Shown here: positions 43,345 through 52,268 of the stretch, one piece after another | How positions within the stretch are numbered: the stretch's first letter is position 1 | Layout: the number at the start of each line of letters is the position of its first letter | Origin: Flavobacteriaceae bacterium | Lineage (GTDB): Bacteria > Bacteroidota > Bacteroidia > Flavobacteriales > Flavobacteriaceae | NCBI GenBank assembly: GCA_013214065.1 | Contig: JABSPK010000011.1 | Coordinates: 1-64,000 of the forward strand | Direction: 5' to 3' | Length of the DNA stretch: 64,000 bases | Made by a program: the position numbers and the translations under genes | The notes under the pieces: model-generated | The model's database searches: none | The model's input: the letters and a program-made list of their open reading frames with translations, nothing else | Told to the model about the DNA's origin: nothing

Positions 43345-43964
43345 TGGTTTAAAAACTGTTGGTCCGTCTCTGAAATCTCGATGGCCGAATAATCCAGTTG
43401 CCATCCTATGGTCTCCACGATCTTCTCGATCAAAAGTACGGCTTGTAAGGCTTCTTTCTTAGCCGTTTCCATCAATCCACTTTCCGGGATCATCTGCTTG
43501 ATATGCTCGATCGAGTTTTGGTTCAATAGGGTGAGGTCATCGGGTGAGAAGGAGTTGAACCAACCGTTCTTGATATCGTAGAATTGTAGGTCGGGCTCAA
43601 TCGATAAGATCTCGGGATCCGGAAAATCGGTAAGTATGATCCGCTTGCCGGCTTCATCGGCTTGTAATTTCACTTTTTTAAGATCATATCCGATCTGGGC
43701 CTTGGCCTTGATGACCACCAAGGCTTTTTTGGTACTGTTCCATAATTGTAAGAAACCTTCCTTATTGTCTTCATACCGATAGATCTCGGCGAAATCTCCC
43801 TCGACCGATACCAGTTTGCATACGCTGCGAATACGGTCCAGCAAGACTTGGGATTGGTGCTTGGTGCGCGCCTTGCCCCTTTTCTTCCGAAATAGGCCAA
43901 TGGTCCAATACGTCACTATAGCCCCCAGTATAATCCCCAAAAATGCTTCGACCAAACTATCCAT
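43341..43964 (-). CDS. DUF4230 membrane-anchored protein
   Basis: 207 residues. One N-terminal helix (about 4-24, 'LVEAFLGIILGAIVTYWTIGLF') followed by a basic stretch and the DUF4230 body: 'LLDRIRSVCKLVSVEGDFAEIYRY', 'KKALVVIKAKAQIGYDLKKVKLQ', 'ILTDFPDPEILSIEPDLQFYDIKNGWFN' and 'GLMETAKKEALQAVLLIEKIVE'. Function of the family is unknown. It overlaps the upstream DUF4260 gene by 8 bases and the downstream Dabb gene by 4. Confidence 0.88.
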   Translation of the reverse strand: MDSLVEAFLGIILGAIVTYWTIGLFRKKRGKARTKHQSQVLLDRIRSVCKLVSVEGDFAEIYRYEDNKEGFLQLWNSTKKALVVIKAKAQIGYDLKKVKLQADEAGKRIILTDFPDPEILSIEPDLQFYDIKNGWFNSFSPDDLTLLNQNSIEHIKQMIPESGLMETAKKEALQAVLLIEKIVETIGWQLDYSAIEISETDQQFLNQ

Positions 43965-44319
43965 GTCCTTTGCCTATTTTCCCAAGGTGGGTGAAGGTAA
44001 ACCCTTTTTCGTATTTGAGTCCGTATCCAAAGATACGATCCATAGCGGCATGTGAGAATAGGATAATACCGATAACCTCAAACACCTCAACCTGCAACAC
44101 ATACTTCCCGACAATATAAAGGAGTGTGGCAAGCCCCCTATGGTGGAACACATTGTAACAAAAGGCACCAGCTTTGTTGCCCGCTACATACCCCAACATG
44201 CCGATATCAGGAGTCAAGAGCAACACCAAAAACCACCACCAGGCCAAATCGGTATCCAAAAACAGTACAAAACCCAGCGCCAATAGCATGAGTTCTTCCA
44301 AACGAATCAAGGTCTTCAT
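43957..44319 (-). CDS. DUF4260 family membrane protein
   Basis: 120 residues with three to four helices ('ELMLLALGFVLFLDTDLAWWWFLVLLLTPDIGMLGY', 'LATLLYIVGKYV', 'IGIILFSHAAMDRIFGYGLKY'). 'TPDIGMLGYVAGNKAGAFCYNVFHH' and 'SHAAMDRIFGYGLKY' are the family's conserved segments, with His and Asp that could bind metal or a cofactor. Function unknown. Overlaps the cyclase gene upstream by 4 bases. Confidence 0.88.
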   Translation of the reverse strand: MKTLIRLEELMLLALGFVLFLDTDLAWWWFLVLLLTPDIGMLGYVAGNKAGAFCYNVFHHRGLATLLYIVGKYVLQVEVFEVIGIILFSHAAMDRIFGYGLKYEKGFTFTHLGKIGKGHG

Positions 44320-45068
44320 AAGTGCAGCGGTTTGTACAAAACAGGTCGCGAGGGGGTCGCATCATTCTCAAAAGGAGCCGTCTGTAAGTTCAATACATAG
44401 GTACCGTCTTCGATGGTATTGTCGGCAAAGATGAATTCGGTGATGGTCGCGTTTGTTCGGGCGGCACCTTCCGTATTCCAGAACGCCTTATGGGCCAATA
44501 AGGCCCCATCGTCCTTTTCCTTGTCTACCGACGGCAAATCGACCAACAAATGTTCGACCCCTTTTTCACGCAACCAAACTGCGGCATCTTTTAAAAGGTA
44601 GGGTGGATTGCTATGGGCGTATTGCCTTGTTTTCTTATCGGGAAGATTGGGAATGGTACGGATAATGACCGCCTCCCTTTTTCTATTCCCTAAAGCATAT
44701 TGTAGTTGTTTCTTCGAAATCACGAAATCCGATGCTTGTTTCTCAGGGGCCACCGTAATCAATTCGGCCAACCAGAAATAGCGCTGCAAGCCGGTATTGA
44801 TCGAATGGAACCCTTCAGTGATATGACCCAAACACTCGGTATGCGTCACATGGGCATGTGGATTAAAGCGGATGTCGTTGAAATTGGTACTACTGCCCTG
44901 TGAAACGCTACCGATGAAATCCCCGTTACGGTGGGGTTCGATACTTGGGGCGTCGACGTACCAAGCGTTCACGTTTTCAAATCCGTGCCGCATGGTAATC
45001 GATATATCCAAAGGGGTATTGAGGTCAATGGTATACTTCTTCGAACGGTATGTGATGGAGGCCTGCAA
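44316..45068 (-). CDS. Cyclase family protein (kynurenine-formamidase-like hydrolase)
   Basis: 250 residues. Metal-binding motif of the cyclase family (PF04199) is visible as 'HAHVTHTECLGHI' (H-x3-H-x-E, with a further His). Supporting phrases are 'DISITMRHG', 'GSSTNFNDIRFNP' and 'VEHLLVDLPSVDKEKDDGALLAHKAFW' near the C-terminal half. Members hydrolyse formamides or cyclic amides with a metal ion; substrate here is unknown and no tryptophan catabolic genes are nearby. Head of the run 45068 to 42590. Confidence 0.85.
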   Translation of the reverse strand: MQASITYRSKKYTIDLNTPLDISITMRHGFENVNAWYVDAPSIEPHRNGDFIGSVSQGSSTNFNDIRFNPHAHVTHTECLGHITEGFHSINTGLQRYFWLAELITVAPEKQASDFVISKKQLQYALGNRKREAVIIRTIPNLPDKKTRQYAHSNPPYLLKDAAVWLREKGVEHLLVDLPSVDKEKDDGALLAHKAFWNTEGAARTNATITEFIFADNTIEDGTYVLNLQTAPFENDATPSRPVLYKPLHL

Positions 45069-45114
45069 TAAAACGGTCTTATTCTTTGTGAAAATTTACT
45101 CAATATTATCGAAA

Positions 45115-46242
45115 CTAATTCAACTTAAAGAGGTCGCTTGCGAGACCATCGGCCAAGAACTTCCCTTTTTTGGTTACATGCAACACATCACCATCCCAAA
45201 AAAGGAGTCCTTCGGCAATATGACGTTTTGCGGTAACTTCGAGGTGTTGCGCGTAGCTCGGTCCGAAACGGGATTTCACCATATCGCTTGAAACCCCCCA
45301 AATAGTGCGAAGACCGGTCATCACATATTCGTTGTAGCGGTCCGTTGTAGAGAGGGTTTCATAGGTCAAAGGCAGTTCCCCTGCTTGAATTTTTTTGATG
45401 TAAGTCGGATTGTTGCGAAGGTTCCATGCCCTTCGTTGGCCGTCAAAAGAATGGGCCGAAGGGCCAATACCCAAATACGGTTTGCCTTGCCAATAGGCCG
45501 AGTTGTTCTTTGAGAAAAAACCCGGTTTGCCGAAGTTCGACAACTCATAATGGACATAGCCTTCTTTTTCAAGACGGTCGACCAACAAATGGAACTGACG
45601 ATGGGCCTGTTCATCATCGACATCGGGTACCACCCCTTTGTCAATGAATGTCTTGAGGGCGGTCTTGGGTTCAACGGTCAGGGCATAACTGGAGATATGG
45701 GGCATTCCGAAAGCCAGGGCCATTTCGATATTGTCAAGCCATTGGGCATCATCCGCCCCGGGAATCCCATAAATCAGATCGATCGAGTTATTCTCGAAAA
45801 AGCGGCTAACCCGCTCCAAACAGGTTTTGGCCTCATTGGCATTGTGGGCGCGATGCATCAATTTCAGATCGGTATCAAAAAAAGACTGGATGCCGATACT
45901 CAACCGATTGATCCGACTATCGGCCAATTGCTCGATCTTTCCTAAGTCGAGATCATCAGGATTGGCCTCTAGGGTGATTTCAGCACCAGGAGCAATACGG
46001 TGGTATTCGTTGACCGTGGCCAACAGGCGTTCGATCTCCTCTTTACTTAGTATGGAAGGGGTGCCCCCTCCAAAATAGACCGTTTCGACCACGGCCTGGT
46101 CGAGTTCGTCTTTTCGCATGGCGATTTCCTGCTCCATGGCCGCCAACAAGTCCTGCTTTTTCTTCAGGTTAGTCGAGAAATGAAAGTCACAGTAATGGCA
46201 TGCCTGCTTGCAGAACGGGATGTGGAGGTAGATACCGGCCAT
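45115..46242 (-). CDS. hemW: Radical SAM haem chaperone HemW
   Basis: 375 residues from the ATG at 46242; the frame is open further upstream but only inside ruvC. Start 'AGIYLHIPFCKQACHYCDFHFSTN' carries the 4Fe-4S motif C-x3-C-x2-C, followed by 'VYFGGGTPSIL', 'EITLEANPDDL', 'NRLSIGIQSF' and 'NIDLIYGIPG'-type segments. C-terminal HemW domain with 'YELSNFGKPGFFSKNN..YW.GKPYLGIGPSAHSFDG'. Long annotated as an oxygen-independent coproporphyrinogen oxidase, but the short N-terminus and missing HemN residues fit the haem-inserting chaperone. It starts 1 nt after the ruvC stop. Confidence 0.93.
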   Translation of the reverse strand: MAGIYLHIPFCKQACHYCDFHFSTNLKKKQDLLAAMEQEIAMRKDELDQAVVETVYFGGGTPSILSKEEIERLLATVNEYHRIAPGAEITLEANPDDLDLGKIEQLADSRINRLSIGIQSFFDTDLKLMHRAHNANEAKTCLERVSRFFENNSIDLIYGIPGADDAQWLDNIEMALAFGMPHISSYALTVEPKTALKTFIDKGVVPDVDDEQAHRQFHLLVDRLEKEGYVHYELSNFGKPGFFSKNNSAYWQGKPYLGIGPSAHSFDGQRRAWNLRNNPTYIKKIQAGELPLTYETLSTTDRYNEYVMTGLRTIWGVSSDMVKSRFGPSYAQHLEVTAKRHIAEGLLFWDGDVLHVTKKGKFLADGLASDLFKLN

Positions 46243-46243
46243 C

Positions 46244-46795
46244 TTACCCGATCTTCTTTGGATTTTGCTTGACGAAAGCTTCCCAGCCCGAATAGCTGGT
46301 TCCGACATCGATCCTGCCCTCATTGTAGAAATGGCATACGGCAGCGGCCAAGCCATCGGTACTATCCAGGTTTTTGGGCAGCGTCTTTAAATTGAGCAAT
46401 CCTTGTAGCATTTTGGCCACTTGCTCTTTGCTCGCGTTCCCATTACCGGTAATGGCCATTTTGATTTTCTTCGGGAGGTATTCGGTGATGGGCACTTGTC
46501 GCGAGAGGGCCGCGGCCATGGCCACGCCTTGGGCCCGCCCCAGCTTCAGCATCGATTGCACGTTCTTACCGAAAAAGGGTGCTTCAATGGCCATCTCATC
46601 GGGATGGAAGGTATCGATGAGTTCGACCGTACGATCGAAGATCAATTTCAATTTGGTATAAGGGTCATCGTATTTCTTGAGGTGCAATTCGTTCATCTGC
46701 ACGAAATGCATCTTTTTATTGACCACTTTGATCATTCCGAAACCCATGATGGTCGTTCCGGGGTCGACGCCGAGTATGATTTTTTCAGTAGCCAA
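46244..46795 (-). CDS. ruvC: Crossover junction endodeoxyribonuclease RuvC
   Basis: 183 residues, the normal size. Resolves Holliday junctions together with RuvAB. Catalytic acidic residues: Asp in '[14 protein letters not shown]' (near residue 10), Glu in '[27 protein letters not shown]', and the C-terminal Asp in '[14 protein letters not shown]' with the adjacent His. '[23 protein letters not shown]' is the conserved DNA-contact loop. Compact with hemW downstream and 4 nt after the small lipoprotein gene upstream. Confidence 0.96.
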   Translation of the reverse strand: MATEKIILGVDPGTTIMGFGMIKVVNKKMHFVQMNELHLKKYDDPYTKLKLIFDRTVELIDTFHPDEMAIEAPFFGKNVQSMLKLGRAQGVAMAAALSRQVPITEYLPKKIKMAITGNGNASKEQVAKMLQGLLNLKTLPKNLDSTDGLAAAVCHFYNEGRIDVGTSYSGWEAFVKQNPKKIG

Positions 46796-46799
46796 TTGC

Positions 46800-47279
46800 T
46801 TACTGGGTGTTTAAAATTATTGGAAGGTTCAGGCGTATTTTCACATCTGTTCCACCCTTATGTGCCGGTATTACGGTAGAATCCCTGAGCTTTGTCCTAA
46901 CATCTTCCGAAAAGCCTGGAATCAATGCTTCAATATGCTTGTTTTCACTGATCTGCTGTACGAAGATAAACCCATCTTCATCTACCATGATGCTCACAAG
47001 CAATGTATCGTTTATCGGGGCATCGACTTTGTAAACTTTTTCATGGATGATCACCTGCAGCCTTTTATGAAGTTGGGTCGCAAAACATTCGCGTTGTTCG
47101 ATTTTTGGGGCACTTGGTTCGCATTCATCAAATAAGGGATAACTGTCGATATCATTCCAGTCCACCCCTTTTAATGCGGCAGTTACATTCTTAGCGATTT
47201 GATCTTCTTTAGATTGGAACAAGCCGCACGAAGCCAAGGATATCATTAGGAACAAGAACATGATCTGCCGCATAACCAC
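46800..47279 (-). CDS. Small lipoprotein with a TonB C-terminal-like domain
   Basis: 159 residues. Signal peptide '[16 protein letters not shown]' with lipobox LASC. After an acidic region with Cys residues, the last 75 residues ('[67 protein letters not shown]') show the strand-helix-strand order and the 'V..v.vdedG.i' opening of TonB C-terminal domains. Such stand-alone domains are common in Bacteroidota; energy transduction cannot be claimed without a membrane helix. Start at the first or third codon is equally possible. Confidence 0.65.
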   Translation of the reverse strand: MVMRQIMFLFLMISLASCGLFQSKEDQIAKNVTAALKGVDWNDIDSYPLFDECEPSAPKIEQRECFATQLHKRLQVIIHEKVYKVDAPINDTLLVSIMVDEDGFIFVQQISENKHIEALIPGFSEDVRTKLRDSTVIPAHKGGTDVKIRLNLPIILNTQ

Positions 47280-47383
47280 CCATTGTATGGGCTGAAATTA
47301 CGACTTTTTACTATTTCCAAAGCCACTTAGGGCGGCATTGTAACAAACCCTTAGTAATTTAGTCCTATTGGTAAATCACGATT

Positions 47384-47899
47384 ATGGACATCGCCCTACT
47401 CTTTATCGGTTTTCTCCTAATGCTGATCGGCATGCTGGGAAGTTTCCTTCCCGTACTGCCCGGGCCACCCCTGAGCTGGGTGGGACTCCTCCTTCTTCAT
47501 TTGACCGAGCCGGTGGCCGAAAACTGGTGGTTCTTGGGTATCACCTTGGTATTGGCATTAGCCGTTACCGTTTTGGATTATGTCATACCCGCGGCAGGTA
47601 CCAGGAAATTCGGCGGCAGCAAAGCTGGGATGTGGGGCAGTATCATCGGTCTCTTGGTTGCGATTTTCTTTCCGATTCTAGGACCCTTCGGCATCATCAT
47701 CTGGCCGTTTGTCGGGGCTTTGGTCGGCGAACTCTCGAACAACGCTACGGATCAGAAAAGGGCATGGAAAGCAGCCTTCGGGTCTTTTTTGGGCTTTTTG
47801 ACCGGAACCTTCCTGAAGTTCTTGGTCACCCTGATCTATGCCGGATTGTTTTTGTGGAAGGCTATTGAAAAGCTTCCTGAATTTTTCCCCTTTTCTTAA
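47384..47899 (+). CDS. DUF456 family membrane protein
   Basis: 171 residues with four to five helices. The typical phrases are 'LLIGFLLMLIGMLGSFLPVLPGPPLSWVGLLL', 'LDYVIPAAGTRKFGGSKAGMWGSIIGLLVAIF', 'PFGIIIWPFVGALVGEL' and 'AFGSFLGFLTGTFLKFLVTLIYAG'. Glycine-rich helices with repeated G-x3-G packing resemble glycine-zipper channels; function unknown. Converges on the nitroreductase gene with a 4-base overlap of stop codons. Confidence 0.92.
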   Translation: MDIALLFIGFLLMLIGMLGSFLPVLPGPPLSWVGLLLLHLTEPVAENWWFLGITLVLALAVTVLDYVIPAAGTRKFGGSKAGMWGSIIGLLVAIFFPILGPFGIIIWPFVGALVGELSNNATDQKRAWKAAFGSFLGFLTGTFLKFLVTLIYAGLFLWKAIEKLPEFFPFS

Positions 47900-48450
47900 T
47901 CGAACCAGGCCACTTTATCGGCTATGGGGCGTCTTTCGGCTTCCGTCAGCGGACTGTCGTAATACCCTAGGTAAAGGAACCCCAGACAACGTTCCCCATC
48001 GGCCATATCGAAGAATTCATCCATGTATTTGACGAGTCCCGGTGAACTCCAATAGCAGCCCAAGTCCATTTCCGCACAAGACAACCATATGTTTTGTACG
48101 GCCATTGCCGTTGCCGCTATTTCTTCCCATTCGGGTAGGCTTTCATTCGGGTCGCGTTGCATGCAGATCGCGATGATCGCCGCGGCCTTTCTTGGGTTCT
48201 CTTTGAGTTTGTTGATCTTGATTTGTTTGGGTTTCGGATCGTTGGATTCATATTTCGCTGATAGAAAATCGCCCAAACGCCCTTTGGCATCCCCGGTCAA
48301 CACCTTGAAACGCCAAGGTTCCGTCTTTTTATGGTTGGGGGCCCAATTGGCCGCCTCCAATAGGGTTTCGATAGTAGCTTTTTCAATGGGGGTATCGTTG
48401 TATTGAACGGGGAAAACGGAGCGCCGTTTTTTGATCAAATCCGCAATCAT
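47896..48450 (-). CDS. Nitroreductase family flavoprotein
   Basis: 184 residues. FMN-binding nitroreductase fold with 'KKRRSVFPVQYNDTPIEKATIETLLEAANWAPNHKKTEPWRF', 'AVQNIWLSCAEMDLGCYWSSPG' and 'ERCLGFLYLGY', closest in pattern to the YdjA/RutE-sized short members. It probably reduces a nitro, quinone or enal compound with NAD(P)H; the physiological substrate is unknown. It lies 18 nt downstream of the LysR gene in the same direction, so co-transcription with the hut regulator is possible. Confidence 0.9.
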   Translation of the reverse strand: MIADLIKKRRSVFPVQYNDTPIEKATIETLLEAANWAPNHKKTEPWRFKVLTGDAKGRLGDFLSAKYESNDPKPKQIKINKLKENPRKAAAIIAICMQRDPNESLPEWEEIAATAMAVQNIWLSCAEMDLGCYWSSPGLVKYMDEFFDMADGERCLGFLYLGYYDSPLTEAERRPIADKVAWFD

Positions 48451-48468
48451 ATGGTTTTTTTTTCAAAG

Positions 48469-49374
48469 TTACGCTTTCCGTCGCTTTGCTGCATCTTCCA
48501 AGGATCGTAAGGCGTGTTGCAATACCGGGTTGCGGTTGTCTTCCTTCCAGATCATCGATAAGACCGCGCGCTGCGGAATCGTATCCAGATCGATGAATTT
48601 GACGTCCATCTGAAAACCGAACTGCAAAGCGGAAGGAACGATGGCAATGCCCAATTTGTTCGCCACCAATTTGAAGATGGTCTGTGCATGCACCGATTGA
48701 TGCGAAACCCTGGGTGCGAAGCCCGCATCTTGACAGATACTGATGACGGTATCGTAGTACAGGGGGCTGTAATCTTGGGAAAACAAAATGAAGTCTTCTT
48801 CGGCCACTTCCTGCATCCCCTTGAATCGGGACGCGGAACAGCGATGATCGGCAGGCAAGACCAAAGAAAAAGTATCCTCGAAAACGGGTTGTATCCGCAA
48901 GCCTTTGGGTACAGTGGTCAGGCGAACGAAACCCAAATCCAAACGGTCGTTGGCAATGCCATCGACCTGGGCCCGGTTCGACAGCTCGTCCAACGAGGTA
49001 TGGATGCCCTGATGCCGGTTCTGTAGATCCAACAACAATTCAGGAACCACTTGCTGCATGGCCGAGCCCAAAAATCCGATACGGAGTTCGCCCTGATCGC
49101 CGGCCTCGATGAGTTTTAACTGCCGCATGGTCTGGTTGAGATGGTTGACCACGAATTCCGCTTCCTTTTTCAGGTACTCCCCAGCTGGGGTCATTCGCAC
49201 TTTCTTCTTGTCACGAACGAAGAGTCTCACACCGATGGCCTCCTCCAACTGGCGGATCTGTGTACTCAATCCGGGTTGGGAAATGAACAATTTTTCAGCC
49301 GCTTTTCGAAAGTGCAAAAGCTCGGCCACAGCCAAAAAATAGCGCAGGTGACGGAGTTCTATTTGATAATCCAT
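48469..49374 (-). CDS. LysR-family transcriptional regulator, probably of the hut operon
   Basis: 301 residues from the ATG at 49374, which gives the standard N-terminus ('MDYQIELRHLRYFLAVAELLHFRKAAEKLFISQPGLSTQIRQLEEAIGVRLF'), an intact winged helix-turn-helix. The effector domain (about 90-300) resembles the OxyR/CbbR subgroup: 'GELRIGFLGSAMQQVVPELL' and 'DLGFVRLTTVPKGL'. Its gene is divergent from hutH with 81 nt between start codons, the usual arrangement for a LysR activator and its target. Control by urocanate or histidine is inferred; classical hut systems use HutC instead. Confidence 0.92.
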   Translation of the reverse strand: MDYQIELRHLRYFLAVAELLHFRKAAEKLFISQPGLSTQIRQLEEAIGVRLFVRDKKKVRMTPAGEYLKKEAEFVVNHLNQTMRQLKLIEAGDQGELRIGFLGSAMQQVVPELLLDLQNRHQGIHTSLDELSNRAQVDGIANDRLDLGFVRLTTVPKGLRIQPVFEDTFSLVLPADHRCSASRFKGMQEVAEEDFILFSQDYSPLYYDTVISICQDAGFAPRVSHQSVHAQTIFKLVANKLGIAIVPSALQFGFQMDVKFIDLDTIPQRAVLSMIWKEDNRNPVLQHALRSLEDAAKRRKA

Positions 49375-49455
49375 AATTATTGATTCATACAAAAATAAGT
49401 ATTGGTGATTATTAAATTGCTAAATTACCTTTACGTATTCCCAAAAAAAAAAGAC

Positions 49456-51036
49456 ATGGAACAGCAATCGGACAGCTTTTGGTTCGGGGAAGGCCGTTTA
49501 ACAGCTAGTATTGCACTAGCCATTGCACGGGGAGGTATCACTGGAAGACTATCGCCAGACACCCGGGATCGTATCAATCGGAGTTCGGCCATCGTCGAAA
49601 AGATCGTCGAAAAAGGGGACACGGTCTACGGTATCAACACCGGGTTCGGTCCTTTATGCAATACGAAAATTTCGTCTGAAGAAACCGAAATACTCCAATC
49701 GAACATCCTACAAAGTCACAGTGTCGGGGTGGGTACACCCATTAGCACCGAATTGGCGAAAGTGATGATGGTCTTGAAAATACATGCCCTGGCCAAAGGG
49801 CATTCAGGTATTCGCTTGGCCACTTTGGAGCGCATGCAATGGCATTTGGAAAAAGATATCGTCCCTGTCGTACCCTCTCAAGGTTCGGTTGGGGCTTCCG
49901 GTGATCTCGCGCCTTTGTCACACCTCTTTTTACCCCTGTTGGGGATGGGTAAGGTCGCAGTTGGCGACACGATCTTCCCGACCCAAGAAGTCTTGGATCG
50001 GCACGGTAAAAAAGCGGTGCAATTAGGCCCAAAAGAAGGCTTGGCCTTGATCAACGGTACCCAGTTCATAGCGGCCCATGCCGTTCTGGTCGTTGAAAAA
50101 TTGCAACACTGCCTGCGGCATGCCGACATCGTTGGGGCCATGATGCTCGAAGGCCTACAGGGCTCTATAAAACCCTTTTACACCGAATTACACGAACTCA
50201 GACCGTTTAAAGGCAACCAACATGTCGCATCCCGGATCCGCACCCTGCTACGGGAATCCGAAATTTTGGAAGACCATATCGATTGTGATCGGGTGCAGGA
50301 TCCTTACAGCTTGCGGTGCATGCCCCAAGTACACGGGGCCTCGAGAAACGCTTGGCTCCATCTAAAGGAACTGGTCGAAATCGAGCTGAACTCGGTGACC
50401 GATAACCCCGTGATCATCGATGAGACCTTGACCATCAGTGGAGGTAGCTTTCATGGCCAGCCCTTGGCCATGGCATTGGATTATGCCACATTGGCGGCTT
50501 CCGAACTAGGGAGCATCTCAGACCGCCGCATCTATTTGGCCCTCGAAGGCAATAGCCCAGGGGTGCCTAAACTATTGATGGAAGATACCGGGATCAATTC
50601 GGGTTACATGATCCTGCAATATACCTCAGCGGCCCTGGCCAGTGAGAACAAAAGCCTCTGCTTTCCGGCAAGTGCCGATAGCATCCCGACCTCCTTAGGC
50701 CAAGAAGACCATGTCAGCATGGGGTCGATCAGCGGTCGAAAGGCGCTTCAGGTCATCGACAATGTAGAAAAGATATTGGCCATTGAATTGCTGACCGCTG
50801 CCCAAGCCTTTGAATTCAGGAAACCATTGAAATCAGGGGTCTTACTGGATGAAATCCACAAGCATGTTCGCAGCAAGGTCGCCTTTGCTGAAAAAGATCG
50901 GATCTTCGCTACTGACATTGAGCAAAGTATCACCATGATAAAGAAGTGCGAAATCATTGATCTGGTCACCGAACAGATGGATCGTCGCAACATGGAATGG
51001 AACGCCCCATTCGAACAAGAATTTGAAACCTTTTGA
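49456..51036 (+). CDS. hutH: Histidine ammonia-lyase
   Basis: 526 residues from the ATG at 49456; the frame is open 54 nt further, but the chosen start matches the family N-terminus and leaves room for the divergent promoter. Converts histidine to urocanate and ammonia. The self-forming MIO cofactor triad Ala147-Ser148-Gly149 is seen in 'SVGASGDLAPLSH'. Also seen are 'YGINTGFG', 'LINGTQF', 'QDPYSLRCMPQVHGA', 'SVTDNPV' and 'GGSFHGQPLAMALD'. First gene of hutHIUG; hutI starts 1 nt after its stop. Confidence 0.96.
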   Translation: MEQQSDSFWFGEGRLTASIALAIARGGITGRLSPDTRDRINRSSAIVEKIVEKGDTVYGINTGFGPLCNTKISSEETEILQSNILQSHSVGVGTPISTELAKVMMVLKIHALAKGHSGIRLATLERMQWHLEKDIVPVVPSQGSVGASGDLAPLSHLFLPLLGMGKVAVGDTIFPTQEVLDRHGKKAVQLGPKEGLALINGTQFIAAHAVLVVEKLQHCLRHADIVGAMMLEGLQGSIKPFYTELHELRPFKGNQHVASRIRTLLRESEILEDHIDCDRVQDPYSLRCMPQVHGASRNAWLHLKELVEIELNSVTDNPVIIDETLTISGGSFHGQPLAMALDYATLAASELGSISDRRIYLALEGNSPGVPKLLMEDTGINSGYMILQYTSAALASENKSLCFPASADSIPTSLGQEDHVSMGSISGRKALQVIDNVEKILAIELLTAAQAFEFRKPLKSGVLLDEIHKHVRSKVAFAEKDRIFATDIEQSITMIKKCEIIDLVTEQMDRRNMEWNAPFEQEFETF

Positions 51037-51037
51037 T

Positions 51038-52267
51038 ATGCACGCACCGAAACTCATCGGCCCGTTTACCCAATTACTCACTTTTCGGAACCTTCCGATA
51101 AAAGGGGCGCTCCAAGATGGACAACTGGAGATCATTCCCCAGGGAGGCATCTTGGTCGCCGAGGGGAAGATCCTTGCCATTGACACCTTCGAATCCCTGA
51201 AGTCAAAAGCAACTTCCTTAGAACATATCGAAGGCGATACCACCTGTATTCCAGGTTTCGTCGACGCCCACACCCATATTTGTTTTGCGGGTTCACGAGC
51301 CCAAGACTATGCCATGCGCAATGCGGGTAAAACCTATTTGGAAATCGCGAAGGCCGGTGGCGGTATTTGGGACACGGTCACCAAGACCCGGGCCGCGAGC
51401 GAATCCCAATTGGTCAACGATATGCTAGCCCGTTGCAAAAGACATCTTCATCATGGGGTAACCACCCTAGAGGTGAAAAGCGGCTACGGATTGCAGCTGG
51501 AAGAGGAATTGAAAATGCTGCGTGCCATCGAAAAGGCGGCCACCAAAGCGGTCCAAGATATTGTACCGACCTGTCTGGCTGCCCACATGGTCCCACGCGA
51601 TTGGCCGGATTCGCCCGCTGCATACCTTAGCCTAATGGCCGACCAACTATTTCCACTTTTGAAAGACGAAGGATTGACCAACCGCATTGATGCCTTTATC
51701 GAAGAAAGTGCCTTTTCCCCAGAACAGATCGCCCCGTATTTCGAGGCGGCCCAACGGCAGGGATTCGACCTTACGGTACATGCCGATCAGTTCAGCAACG
51801 GGGGTAGCGCGGTAGCCGTACAATATGGAGCCGTAAGTGCCGATCATTTGGAGGCCAGCAGCACCAAGGAAATCGAACTTTTGGCAAAAAGTGATGTCAT
51901 CTCCGTTGCCTTGCCCGGGGCAAGCCTAGGGCTAGGTTGCGATTTCACCCCGGCTCGCGCGATTCTCGATCAAGGAGGGGCCTTGGCAATTGCGAGTGAC
52001 CACAATCCAGGGTCGGCGCCCATGGGAGATCTCTTGACCCAGGCCAGTCTTTTGGGCACCTTTCAGAAGCTCTCGAATGCCGAGGTTTTGGCGGGGGTGA
52101 CCTTTCGGGCGGCCGCGGCCTTGAAACTCGATGATCGCGGGGTACTCGATGTCGGCAAACAAGCCGACTTCGCCACCTTCCCGACCAATGATTATCGTGA
52201 GATTACCTACCACCAAGGACAAGTACAACCCCAATCCGTTTGGAAAAACGGCAACAAAGCAGTGTAA
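51038..52267 (+). CDS. hutI: Imidazolonepropionase
   Basis: 409 residues from the ATG at 51038, directly after the hutH stop. Third step of histidine breakdown: ring opening of imidazolone-propionate to N-formimino-glutamate. Amidohydrolase signatures: 'PGFVDAHTHICFAGSRAQDY' (metal H-x-H), 'THLEVKSGYG'-type segment 'TTLEVKSGYGL', 'LTVHADQFSNGG' (metal His and substrate contacts) and 'AIASDHNPGSAP' (catalytic Asp). The gene is tightly packed between hutH and hutU. Confidence 0.96.
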   Translation: MHAPKLIGPFTQLLTFRNLPIKGALQDGQLEIIPQGGILVAEGKILAIDTFESLKSKATSLEHIEGDTTCIPGFVDAHTHICFAGSRAQDYAMRNAGKTYLEIAKAGGGIWDTVTKTRAASESQLVNDMLARCKRHLHHGVTTLEVKSGYGLQLEEELKMLRAIEKAATKAVQDIVPTCLAAHMVPRDWPDSPAAYLSLMADQLFPLLKDEGLTNRIDAFIEESAFSPEQIAPYFEAAQRQGFDLTVHADQFSNGGSAVAVQYGAVSADHLEASSTKEIELLAKSDVISVALPGASLGLGCDFTPARAILDQGGALAIASDHNPGSAPMGDLLTQASLLGTFQKLSNAEVLAGVTFRAAAALKLDDRGVLDVGKQADFATFPTNDYREITYHQGQVQPQSVWKNGNKAV

Positions 52268-52268
52268 C

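Noticed and set aside
45115-46242. Oxygen-independent coproporphyrinogen III oxidase (HemN) as the identity of the radical SAM gene
   Set aside because: Length, short N-terminus and C-terminal pattern fit HemW, a haem chaperone, not HemN.
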